NCBI GenBank assembly: GCA_035540955.1
Contig: DATLFP010000062.1
Span: 1 to 27,686, forward strand
Direction of reading: 5' to 3'
DNA from: DATLFP01 sp035540955
GTDB taxonomy: Bacteria; Actinomycetota; Acidimicrobiia; Acidimicrobiales; CADCSY01
Length of the DNA: 27,686 bases
Below, piece after piece: positions 1-6,867 of this stretch. The notes below the pieces were generated by a model. The model made no database searches and was not told the origin of the DNA. It saw nothing but the letters and a program-made list of their open reading frames with translations. The translations under genes were made by a program, and so were the position numbers. Each line of letters starts with the position of its first letter. Positions within the stretch are counted from its first letter, which is position 1.

Positions 1-1923
1 GGCCTCGAGCGCCCCGGCGGCGGCGCCGGCCAGCGCGTCGGGGAACGACTCGCCAGTGGCGACGTAGGCGACGGGCACGACGGGGTCGAAGACATCGGCG
101 CTGATGGCGGCGGCGGTGGCGTAGCGGTTGGGCCCGGCCAGGCGCCGGGCGCCGAGCTCGCTCGCGACCGCGTCGCTCACCGCGCCGGGTCCGCCGAGCA
201 CGACCACGTCGTCGGGGGCAAGGCGGGCCAGCTCGGTCCGGGTGGCGGCCGGCACCTTGTCGCGGGTGACGAGCAGCACCGTGCCGCCGGCGAGATGGGC
301 GGCGGGCCCGCCGGCCAGGGCGTCGGCGAAGTTGAGCCCGGTGGCGACGTAGGCGGTGTCGGCGCCCTGCGGGCTCCGGGCCAGCGACATGGCGGCGGCC
401 GTGGCGAACCGGTCGGCGCCGGCGATCCGCGACATCGGTGCGGCGACGGTCGTGGTCCCGAGACCCGAGCGCCACGACCCGGTCTTGCGCTGGTCGCGCC
501 GGAACTCGTGCCAACCGAGGGCGCCGAGCCGCGACTCGGCGGGGAGCCGCCAGCGATAGGCCCGGCCGCTCCCGGCCGCGCTGTTCACGGTGCCGACGGC
601 GAGGAGGTCGAGGCGCCCGTCGCCGTCGACGTCGGTGACGACCGCCGAGTTCTGGAACCCGACGTTGTCGCCCTCGGCGAGGTTGCCGAGGTGGGCGCCG
701 CTCGCACCGTCGAAGAGCGAGACGAGCCCGCCGGTGGTGACGACGAGGTCCTGCCCGCCATCGCCCTGGAGGTCGGCGGTGACGATCTGGCCGAGCACCA
801 CGCCGCCCCGCGACGACACCGGGAAGCCGGCGAGCGGCGTGCCGTCGCCCCGCCACGCGTAGACCGACCCGCCGGCCTTGTTGGCGAGGTGCCGGCTGCC
901 GAAGGTGCCGATGACGACGTCGAGGCGGCCGTCGCCGTCGAGGTCGGCGAGGGTGGGCGACGCGTTGGTGACGCCGTCGGTGTCCTTCGGCCAGCCGGGA
1001 ACGAGCCGCCCGTCCTCGATGTCGAGGGCGAACACCTTCGTGCTGTCGCTGCCGCCGAAGAAGTCGCCGGCGCCGAACACGACCTCGAGCCGCCCGTCGC
1101 CGTCGATGTCGCCGAGGCTGGGCGAGGACCGCACGATGTCGTTGATCGCGAACTCCCAGATCGCCGTCCGGTTGTGGTCGAGGGCCCGCATGAACCCGCC
1201 GCGGTGGTCGACCGGCGGACCGGGGGTCGAGTCGGCGCCGACGATCACGTCGTCGATGCCGTCGCCGTTCGCGTCGCCGAGCGCCGGCGAGGAGAACACG
1301 GTGTCGTCGGTGTAGAACGGCCAGCACGCGCCGGTCGGGTACTCGACGTCGACCGCGCAGCCGCCGCGCACGGTGCCGTTGGAGCTCACCGACCACGCCG
1401 ACAGCAGGCCGAGCGTGCCGAAGCTCACGTTGAGGTCGGGGGTGCCGTCGATGTCGCCGATGGCCGGCGTGGCGTGCACCGCCGGTGCCGGGAACGCCTT
1501 GTCGGCCGCCTGGAGCCGGAACCGGACGGCCCCGTCGTGCTGGAACGAGTAGAGGCCGCCGCCCTCGGCGTCGTCGGTGCCGGCCCCCACGAACAGCTCG
1601 GCCCGCCCGTCGCCGTCGACGTCGGCGGCGGCCACCGAGGAGTTGACCCGGTCGGTGACCGGCTGCGGCCAGCCCGCCACCGGCTGGCCGGTGGTGCCGT
1701 GGAGGGCCCACACCCGGGAGTCGTGGGCGCCGAACATGATCTCGAGCGTCCCGTCGGCGTCGAGGTCGACGAGCGTCGGGGACGACTCCCGCACCGTGGC
1801 CCCCGGCAGGTCGCGCTGCCACACCACGGTGATGTCGGACACGGCGGCGCCGGCGCCCGGGGTGTGGACGGCCACCGACCCCGCGAGGGCGGCGGCGAGC
1901 AGGGACCCGCCGATCCGTGACAT
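1..1923 (-). CDS. Secreted FG-GAP/VCBS repeat protein with C-terminal cell-wall-binding repeats (3' end outside window)
   Basis: The reading frame is open for 641 codons from ATG at 1923 to the window edge, so the C-terminus is missing. Residues 1 to about 27 form a Sec-type signal peptide (MSRIGGSLLAAALAG, then a stretch ending in GAGA). About eight FG-GAP/VCBS-like repeats follow, with cores such as SPTLADLDGDGRLDVVIG, SPSLGDIDGDGRLEVVFG and SSVAAADVDGDGRAELFVG. Their DxDGDGxxD loops are typical Ca-binding blades of an integrin-like beta-propeller. From about residue 497 the sequence switches to cell wall binding repeat 2 type units (RIAGADRFATA, YVATGLNFADALAG, VVVLGGPGAVS, RLAGPNRYATA, YVATGESFPDALAG); at least two are visible. 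Known for the families: FG-GAP propellers mediate extracellular ligand binding and CWB2 repeats bind the envelope. Inferred role: an envelope-attached propeller. There is no Shine-Dalgarno; a TACGCT box lies 8 nt upstream, so leaderless expression is plausible. Confidence 0.9.
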   Translation of the reverse strand, partial: MSRIGGSLLAAALAGSVAVHTPGAGAAVSDITVVWQRDLPGATVRESSPTLVDLDADGTLEIMFGAHDSRVWALHGTTGQPVAGWPQPVTDRVNSSVAAADVDGDGRAELFVGAGTDDAEGGGLYSFQHDGAVRFRLQAADKAFPAPAVHATPAIGDIDGTPDLNVSFGTLGLLSAWSVSSNGTVRGGCAVDVEYPTGACWPFYTDDTVFSSPALGDANGDGIDDVIVGADSTPGPPVDHRGGFMRALDHNRTAIWEFAINDIVRSSPSLGDIDGDGRLEVVFGAGDFFGGSDSTKVFALDIEDGRLVPGWPKDTDGVTNASPTLADLDGDGRLDVVIGTFGSRHLANKAGGSVYAWRGDGTPLAGFPVSSRGGVVLGQIVTADLQGDGGQDLVVTTGGLVSLFDGASGAHLGNLAEGDNVGFQNSAVVTDVDGDGRLDLLAVGTVNSAAGSGRAYRWRLPAESRLGALGWHEFRRDQRKTGSWRSGLGTTTVAAPMSRIAGADRFATAAAMSLARSPQGADTAYVATGLNFADALAGGPAAHLAGGTVLLVTRDKVPAATRTELARLAPDDVVVLGGPGAVSDAVASELGARRLAGPNRYATAAAISADVFDPVVPVAYVATGESFPDALAGAAAGALEA

Positions 1924-1937
1924 GGGCGGCGAGCGTA
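1924..1937 (-). promoter_or_regulatory. Putative -10 box for leaderless start of the FG-GAP gene
   Basis: On the minus strand TACGCT (1937 to 1932) fits the actinobacterial TAnnnT -10 pattern. Only 8 nt separate it from the ATG at 1923, and those bases (CGCCGCCC) hold no ribosome binding site. This suggests a leaderless or nearly leaderless transcript. No convincing -35 was seen. Confidence 0.35.
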
Positions 1938-1940
1938 GGG

Positions 1941-1956
1941 GCGGCGGTCGCGCCGC
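1941..1956 (-). terminator. Small GC hairpin after the 128-aa gene
   Basis: GCGGCG-GTCG-CGCCGC is a perfect 6-bp stem with a 4-nt loop. It lies 14 nt beyond the stop codon of the 1971-2357 gene and just upstream of the -10 box for the next gene. No U-tract follows. In DNA this GC-rich a short stem can arise by chance, so the terminator call is weak. Confidence 0.25.
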
Positions 1957-1970
1957 GAGCTGCACGGCGC

Positions 1971-2357
1971 TCACGCCGCCCACTCGGCGGCGGGCCCGGC
2001 GATCTCGGCCAGGGACAGCGCGACCTCGTCGCGCACGAACACGAACCAGTCGGCGAGGACCAGGTTGCGCCCGGCGTGGCGGGCCCGCATCGTGCGCCAG
2101 CGGTCGAGCTCGTCCTCGAGGACGAACGGCGGGCCGGTGGTGCGGCGGGTGGCGAGCACGAGGCGGTCGTGCTCGTCGCCGAGGGCGTCGACGAGGAGCG
2201 CGTCCCAGTGCAGAACCCCGTCGGGCGGAACGTCGCCGGTGACCGGCATGGCCATTCGGCCGCCGGTGAACAGGGCAGCGAGGCGGTCGTCGCCGAGGAC
2301 GATCTCGGCCACCTGGATGGCGTCCTCGGTCGAGCTGATGGTGAACGGGTCGGTCAC
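1971..2357 (-). CDS. Hypothetical 128-aa cytosolic protein
   Basis: I chose GTG at 2357 because GGAGGA lies just upstream with good spacing. The longer in-frame extension to 2555 would run through the strong hairpin at 2411-2455, overlap the neighbouring gene, and add an Arg/His-rich, shadow-like segment. The protein starts VTDPFTISSTEDAIQVAEIV and is a mixed alpha/beta sequence with no signal peptide or membrane segment. Central charged stretches (DALGDEHDRLVLATRR, VLEDELDRWRTMRARHAG) and a C-terminal WFVFVRDEVALSLAEIAG follow. I do not recognise the family. It has its own ribosome binding site downstream of a probable terminator, so it is probably transcribed separately from the coiled-coil gene. 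Confidence 0.65.
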   Translation of the reverse strand: MTDPFTISSTEDAIQVAEIVLGDDRLAALFTGGRMAMPVTGDVPPDGVLHWDALLVDALGDEHDRLVLATRRTTGPPFVLEDELDRWRTMRARHAGRNLVLADWFVFVRDEVALSLAEIAGPAAEWAA

Positions 2358-2410
2358 GGCTTCCTCCGCGGATCGGGATGCACAGCGGGGGAAGCGGGCG
2401 ATGGTCAGGA

Positions 2411-2455
2411 TCTCGGCGCACCCAGACCGGCTGTACCGGCCTGGATGCGCCGAGA
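2411..2455 (-). terminator. Strong bidirectional stem-loop, probable terminator of the coiled-coil gene
   Basis: Outer arms TCTCGGCGCA (2411-2420) and TGCGCCGAGA (2446-2455) are perfectly complementary. Inner arms CCCAGACCGG and CCGGCCTGGA pair with two mismatches around a CTGTA loop, giving 18 of 20 paired positions over 45 nt. It begins 27 nt past the stop codon at 2483. There is no U-tract on either strand, so if it is a terminator it is of the U-less kind often proposed for high-GC actinobacteria. The other bases between 2358 and 2482 show nothing further except the Shine-Dalgarno of the next gene. Confidence 0.6.
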
Positions 2456-2482
2456 ACTGAGGTGTCGTTGGTACGCGGGGCC

Positions 2483-2971
2483 TCAGAGGCGAACGGCGGC
2501 GATGACTCCGGCGATGGTGGCCGCCTGCATGCCCATGCACGAGAACATCCACCACCGCGAGATCGCTCCGACCCGCGCATCGACGTGGAGCCGGAGCTGC
2601 TCGGCGAGGTCGGACTTGGTGACCATGGCCGAGCGCAGCTCGGCGCCCTCGCCCCGCAGCACGGCCATCTCGCCCCGCACCTCGGCGAACTCGGCACGTA
2701 CTTCGGCGAACTCGGTCCGCATCTCCGAGCGCAGCTCGGACATCTCGCCACGCACCTCGGCGAACTCAGCCCGCATCTCCGAGCGCAGCCCGGAGACCTC
2801 GACGCGCAGCTCGGACGTCTCGAGACGCGCCTCGCGGACGTCGGTCTTGGTCGCGACCTCGTCCCACCCGCCGGGCGGCAGGTTGTCCATCAGGAACTCG
2901 GCCTGCTCGGCGCCGAGCAGCGGTTCGATCGTCCGATAGAAGCGGTCGCGTGCGGCAGCACTGCCGGCCAT
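2483..2971 (-). CDS. 162-aa coiled-coil protein with C-terminal hydrophobic segment
   Basis: ATG at 2971 has GGAGGG four bases upstream. Residues 1-40 form a small helical head (RDRFYRTIEPLLGAEQAEFLMD, then NLPPGGWDEVATKTDV). Residues about 45-120 are a continuous coiled coil built from imperfect repeats of SELRSEMRTEFAEVR and AEFAEVRGEM, visible in DNA as repeated ctcggcgaact/catctccgagcgcagct units. The C-terminus (ISRWWMFSCMGMQAATIAGVIAAVRL) looks like one membrane helix. The head-coil-anchor layout resembles short actinobacterial proteins annotated as DUF1640-like or coiled-coil membrane proteins; that match is from memory. It follows the helicase gene by 70 nt, in which I see no hairpin, so read-through from the upstream operon is possible. 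Function unknown; oligomeric membrane tethering is an inference. Confidence 0.8.
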   Translation of the reverse strand: MAGSAAARDRFYRTIEPLLGAEQAEFLMDNLPPGGWDEVATKTDVREARLETSELRVEVSGLRSEMRAEFAEVRGEMSELRSEMRTEFAEVRAEFAEVRGEMAVLRGEGAELRSAMVTKSDLAEQLRLHVDARVGAISRWWMFSCMGMQAATIAGVIAAVRL

Positions 2972-3041
2972 GGTGCCCTCCGTGGGTGGTGCGTGGCAAC
3001 GAAGGGGGAAGTGCGGGTGCGGTACGGGCGCGCCGTGACGG

Positions 3042-5159
3042 TCAGTCGCTCATGGCCTTGGCCAGGACGAAGGGGTGCACGGCCTCGACCCCCGCGTCGC
3101 GCAGCAGGGCGCCGACCACCGTGATCGTCCATCGGGAGTCGACGGTGTCGTCGACGAGCAGCACCGGACCCGCCGGCACGTCGACGTCGGCGGCGAGCGC
3201 GAACGCGCCGAGCACGTTGGCCACCTGCTGGGCGCTGTTCTCCATCTCGGCTTGGGGCCGGTGCGGCCGGGCCGGGCGGACGACCTCGACGTACGGCAGC
3301 CCCAGCCGGGCCGCCAGCCGCGCCCCGGCGTCGCCGACGAACCCGCCGTTCGACCACGGGATGCTCGTCACCCACGACGGGGCCGGCGACGGCGCCCACC
3401 CGCCGATGACCGACGCGGCGGCGTCGAGCACCTCGTCGCCGATCGGCTGGCCCCGCCGCACCGCGCTGCGCACCACCGCCCCCCAGCCGCCGTCGCCGTA
3501 CACGCACAGGGCCCGGCCGTCGCCCACCTGGCGCTCGGCGGGGATGCGGCCCTTCACGTCGGGGAGCCCGCTCGGCCACTGCCGGCGGGCGTCGATCACG
3601 AGCGACGCGCCTCGCAGGTAGCGCGCCGCGACGGCCACGAGGTCGGGAGGTACGTCGGCCGAGAGGAGCTCGCCCGTGCACCGGTCGCACCGCCCGCACG
3701 GCACCGCCGCCGGGTCGTCGAGCTGGGCCCGCAGGAACTGCATGCGGCACCCGGTCGTCGCCGCGTACTCGTGCATCGCCTGCTGCTCGGCCCGCCGCTG
3801 GCCCGTCACGTGCTCGACCCGGGCCTGCGGGTAGGTCCACTCCTGCGCGGTGCGCGACCACCGGCCGCCCTCGCGCTCGACGACGCGGTCGACGTCGAGC
3901 ACCTTCAGCATCGCCTCGATGCGACCGCGGCGGGCGTTGACCACCGACTCGATCTCGGCGATCGACACCGGCGCCCCCCGCTCCTCGAGCAGGGCGACGA
4001 TGGCCTCGGCCTTGTCCTGCGGCGGAAAGGCGGTGCGGATGAACCAGTCCTGGATGTCGACGTCCTCGTGGCCCCGGAGGAGGATGCCGTGGGCGTGGTC
4101 GACACCGCGGCCGGCGCGGCCCACCTGCTGGTAGTAGGCGACCGGCGAACCCGGGCTCTGGTAGTGGACGACGAAGGTGAGGTCGGCCTTGTCGAAGCCC
4201 ATGCCGAGCGCGCTGGTGGCGACCACGACCTTCACGGTGTTGTCGAGGAGCGCCTGCTCCACCCGCAGCCGCTCGTCGTTGTCGGTGCCGCCGCCGGAGT
4301 AGGCGGCCGCGTCGATGCCCTGCTGGCGCAGGAACCCGGCGACCCGCTCGGTGTCGCCGACGGTGAGGCAGTAGACGATGCCGGTCCCCGGCAGGGTCGG
4401 GATCGTCCGGGCCAGCCACGCCAACCGCGCCGCGGGGTCGGGCAAGTCGAGCACGGCGAGGGCGAGGCTCTCGCGGTCGAGGGAGCCGCGGCTGATCGCG
4501 AGGTCGGCGCCGAGCTGGTCGACGATGTCGTCGACGACGCGGTCGTTGGCGGTGGCGGTGGTGCACAGCACCGGCACGCCGGCGGGCAGCTCCTCGAGCA
4601 CCCGCTGGATGCGCCGGTAGTCGGGACGGAAGTCGTGCCCCCAGTCGCTGATGCAATGGGCCTCGTCGACCACGAACAGGCCGATGACCTCGAGCAGCGC
4701 CGGCAGCACGTCGGCCCGGAACCGCGGGTTGTTCAGCCGCTCGGGCGAGATGAGCAGCACGTCGACCTCGCCGTCGCGCACCTGCTGCTCGATCGCCTCC
4801 CAGTCGTCGCGGTTCTCGGAGTTGATGGTGACGGCGTGCACGCCCAGGCGGGTGGCGGCCTCGATCTGGTTGCGCATGAGCGCCAGCAGCGGGCTGATGA
4901 GCACGGTGGCGCCCGCCGGGCGGGGCGACCCGTTCGTCGCAGGTCCGTTCGTTGACGGGGGGTTGCGCAGCAACCGGGTGGCGATGAAGTACACGGCGCT
5001 CTTGCCCCACCCGGTGCGCTGCACCACGAGGGTCCGCTGCCGGCGCTCGACCAGCGCCTCGATGGCCTCCCACTGGCCGGCGCGGAACTCGGCGGCGGGG
5101 TCGCCGGTGAGCTCGCGCAGCAGGCGGTCGGCGTCGGCGCGGATGGTCACCTGCTGCAC
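3042..5159 (-). CDS. RecQ-family ATP-dependent DNA helicase fused to a phosphoribosyltransferase-like domain
   Basis: The 705-aa product starts at GTG 5159. Helicase motifs are clear: Q-motif region FRAGQWEAIEAL (25-36), Walker A TGWGKS (49-54), DEAH box VVDEAHCISDWGHDFRPDY (163-181), TTATA (200-204), and motif VI QQVGRAGRG (344-352). The RecQ zinc site is CRMQFL (Cys471) plus CGRCDRC (Cys488, 491, 494). After a linker from about 520, the C-terminus has VLLVDDTVDSRWT (666-678), which resembles the PRPP loop of type I phosphoribosyltransferases. Family knowledge: RecQ unwinds duplex DNA 3'-5' in repair and recombination. A RecQ with a ComF-like tail is, from memory, a recurring actinobacterial architecture. 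The usual loop ending DTGxT is here DSRWT, so catalysis is doubtful. The gene lies 21 nt downstream of the 311-aa PRTase-like gene on the same strand, probably in one transcript. The Shine-Dalgarno is weak; GTG at 5150 is an alternative start. Confidence 0.93.
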   Translation of the reverse strand: MQQVTIRADADRLLRELTGDPAAEFRAGQWEAIEALVERRQRTLVVQRTGWGKSAVYFIATRLLRNPPSTNGPATNGSPRPAGATVLISPLLALMRNQIEAATRLGVHAVTINSENRDDWEAIEQQVRDGEVDVLLISPERLNNPRFRADVLPALLEVIGLFVVDEAHCISDWGHDFRPDYRRIQRVLEELPAGVPVLCTTATANDRVVDDIVDQLGADLAISRGSLDRESLALAVLDLPDPAARLAWLARTIPTLPGTGIVYCLTVGDTERVAGFLRQQGIDAAAYSGGGTDNDERLRVEQALLDNTVKVVVATSALGMGFDKADLTFVVHYQSPGSPVAYYQQVGRAGRGVDHAHGILLRGHEDVDIQDWFIRTAFPPQDKAEAIVALLEERGAPVSIAEIESVVNARRGRIEAMLKVLDVDRVVEREGGRWSRTAQEWTYPQARVEHVTGQRRAEQQAMHEYAATTGCRMQFLRAQLDDPAAVPCGRCDRCTGELLSADVPPDLVAVAARYLRGASLVIDARRQWPSGLPDVKGRIPAERQVGDGRALCVYGDGGWGAVVRSAVRRGQPIGDEVLDAAASVIGGWAPSPAPSWVTSIPWSNGGFVGDAGARLAARLGLPYVEVVRPARPHRPQAEMENSAQQVANVLGAFALAADVDVPAGPVLLVDDTVDSRWTITVVGALLRDAGVEAVHPFVLAKAMSD

Positions 5160-5180
5160 CCTACGAAGGGGTCGCGACAG

Positions 5181-6116
5181 TCACCCGCGGCGGGCGACGA
5201 GGGGGAACCAGGCGGCGGGGTCGGCGGGGTCGTGCCACCACAGCGGGAGGGGCATCGTGGCGGGCGCGTCGTGGAACGTGAGGGTGAGCGCGCCGAAGCC
5301 GAGCGTCGGCCCCTCGCCGGCCCCGAGGGGGCGCAGGCGCCGGGCGCGGGCGGCCAGGCGGGAGCCGGCCCGCAGCAGCGCCCGCTCGACCACGTCCCGC
5401 TCGTCGGCGTCGGCGTAGAGGGGCCCGTCGCCGAACAGGTCGGGTAGCCGGTAGGCGCTCCGGCCGACCCGCACGGCGCGGGCGTACGCGGGGTCGACGG
5501 CCGGTGCCGACGACGGCGCCGGGGCGATCACCTCGAGCCCGCCCAGCGCCTCGGGCCGGTTCTCGACCCGCAGGGCGTGGTCGGTGCGCAGGGCGACGCC
5601 GTGGTCGCGGGCGAGGTCGTGCAGCGCCCGGCGCCGGTGGCGGGCGTCGTGGGCGTGCTCCACGAGGTGGAACACGAGCACGCTCGCACCGGGACGGAGG
5701 CGGGCGATGAACCGGCGGAGGTGCCGGTCGAGGGAGCGGCCGGTGCACACCACGTCGTCGAGGTACACGTGCACGTCGGCCTGGGCGGCGAGCGACGGCA
5801 TCGACACGCCGTGGGCCCGCAGCCGCCGGGTGAACAGCCGGTTGAGGCACGCCTGGGTCGAGCCCGCCGGCTGCAGCGGGGCCATCGCCACCCGCTCGCC
5901 CCCGAGGTCGGCGATCACTGCGTCGAGCACGTCCTGCACCCGGACCGGGTCCCAGTAGTAGGCGCCGAGCCACCGCCGCACGACCCGGAGCAGCACCGGC
6001 TGCTCGTCAGGCGCGAACTGCTCGACCCACCGGCCGGCGTCGACCGGGGGCCGGGCGGGGTCGTCGGCGCGGAAGGAGCCGAGGACCTCGTCGATCACCT
6101 CGGCATCCGAGCGCAC
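5181..6116 (-). CDS. Phosphoribosyltransferase-like protein (PRTase-CE-like)
   Basis: 311 aa from GTG 6116. The core HVYLDDVVCTGRS (116-128) is a canonical PRPP-binding loop (hydrophobics, two Asp, TG, Ser). The N-terminus has an all-helical segment and YYWDPVRVQDVLDAVIADL (53-71). The C-terminus ends with LGFGALTLTFHDAP, MPLPLWWHDP and WFPLVARRG. The LGF...F-H-xxP...LPxxW ending is, from memory, a signature of the PRTase-CE family that comparative genomics has linked to prokaryotic conflict systems; this needs a profile search. There is no signal peptide, so it is cytosolic. It lies 32 nt downstream of the 215-aa gene and 21 nt upstream of the RecQ-PRTase gene, giving two PRPP-loop proteins in one operon. 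The start is supported by TACCGT six bases upstream and the lack of any Shine-Dalgarno, as in leaderless genes. The substrate cannot be read from the sequence. Confidence 0.85.
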   Translation of the reverse strand: MRSDAEVIDEVLGSFRADDPARPPVDAGRWVEQFAPDEQPVLLRVVRRWLGAYYWDPVRVQDVLDAVIADLGGERVAMAPLQPAGSTQACLNRLFTRRLRAHGVSMPSLAAQADVHVYLDDVVCTGRSLDRHLRRFIARLRPGASVLVFHLVEHAHDARHRRRALHDLARDHGVALRTDHALRVENRPEALGGLEVIAPAPSSAPAVDPAYARAVRVGRSAYRLPDLFGDGPLYADADERDVVERALLRAGSRLAARARRLRPLGAGEGPTLGFGALTLTFHDAPATMPLPLWWHDPADPAAWFPLVARRG

Positions 6117-6128
6117 ACCGCGACGGTA
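6117..6128 (-). promoter_or_regulatory. Putative internal leaderless promoter (-10 box) of the PRTase-like gene
   Basis: On the minus strand TACCGT (6128 to 6123) fits TAnnnT. Six bases later comes the GTG at 6116, exactly the -12 to -7 spacing expected if transcription starts at the start codon. No Shine-Dalgarno is present. If real, it lets the PRTase and helicase be expressed independently of the 215-aa gene. Confidence 0.4.
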
Positions 6129-6148
6129 CGGCCTCGCCGTGCCGCGGG

Positions 6149-6796
6149 TCAGCGGTCGGTGGACCGCCGCTTCGCGTCGCGGAGCGCCTGGGCGGCTCGC
6201 TCCCGGGCCGCCTTCTGCTTGGCCCGCTCGTCGCGCTGCTCCTGACGCCGCGCCCGCCGCCGCTCGCGCTCCTCCTCCGACGGCCCGCCCCGCTCGCGCT
6301 CCGGGCCGCTCCCCCCGACGTCGTCGTCTCGCGCCGCGACCGGTTCGTCGGGCAGCGCGAGCCGGTCGTCGGTGGCGAGCACCTCGTCGCAGGCGGCGGC
6401 CGCCGGGTTGCCGCCGGCGGCGACGCTGGCCAGCAGCAGGGCGACCGCCGGCGCGCCGTGGTCGTCGACGAGGGCGTCGACGCACCCCCGCAGCTCCTCG
6501 ACGGTGGGGTCGTCCGACGACGCCCCGAGGTGCTCGATGGCGGCCTCGAGGCTGTCGGCGGTCATCGTCTGCGCGAGCAGCACGAGGCTCGGCGCGTCGG
6601 CCCGTCCGAGCGCGCTCCATGGGTCGGCGTGGCGGACGAGCGCGGGGTGGCGGACCCGGGCGGCGACGTGGAGCCGGCGCCGCAGCAGCTCGGGCGCGTC
6701 CCGCACGCCGGCCCGCAGCGCCTCGGGCCCGCTGGCGGCGAGGGCCCGCCGGAGCCGGTCGATCCGGGCGGCGGCGAGGTCGGCGTCGGTCGTCAT
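6149..6796 (-). CDS. Hypothetical 215-aa protein with basic/charged C-terminal tail
   Basis: ATG at 6796. Residues 1 to about 145 form an Ala/Leu-rich helical domain (DADLAAARIDRLRRALAAS, DAPELLRRRLHVAARVRHP, SLEAAIEHLGASSDDPTVEE, ACDEVLATDDRLALPDE). Residues about 165-215 are an extremely charged helix rich in Glu, Arg, Gln and Lys (EEERERRRARRQEQRDERAK and onward), either a single alpha-helix or a nucleic-acid-binding tail. I do not recognise the family. It is the first gene of the probable 215-aa/PRTase/RecQ-PRTase operon, which makes it a candidate partner or adaptor of those proteins. A GATACT hexamer nine bases upstream of the start may be its -10; no Shine-Dalgarno is visible. Confidence 0.75.
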   Translation of the reverse strand: MTTDADLAAARIDRLRRALAASGPEALRAGVRDAPELLRRRLHVAARVRHPALVRHADPWSALGRADAPSLVLLAQTMTADSLEAAIEHLGASSDDPTVEELRGCVDALVDDHGAPAVALLLASVAAGGNPAAAACDEVLATDDRLALPDEPVAARDDDVGGSGPERERGGPSEEERERRRARRQEQRDERAKQKAARERAAQALRDAKRRSTDR

Positions 6797-6867
6797 CGCC
6801 CCGCGAGTATCGCGACCCCCGGCACCCCACCCGCGCCAGGGCCGGCGTTGGGGCTACAACTCACGGC
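6797..6867. promoter_or_regulatory. 71-bp divergent promoter region
   Basis: The gap separates the minus-strand operon (start 6796) from the plus-strand regulator (start 6868). On the minus strand GATACT (6811 to 6806) is a possible -10 for the 215-aa gene. On the plus strand TACAAC (6855-6860) sits 7 nt before GTG 6868, compatible with a leaderless transcript. No clear inverted or direct repeats were seen. Confidence 0.4.

Noticed and set aside
295..1920. A 541-codon plus-strand open frame
   Set aside because: Antisense of the FG-GAP/CWB2 protein; the minus-strand frame is continuous for 641 codons with signal peptide and recognisable repeats.
2890..5073. A 727-codon minus-strand frame overlapping the helicase
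   Set aside because: Arg/Ala/Gly/Pro-rich out-of-frame translation; the helicase motifs are all in the 3042-5159 frame.
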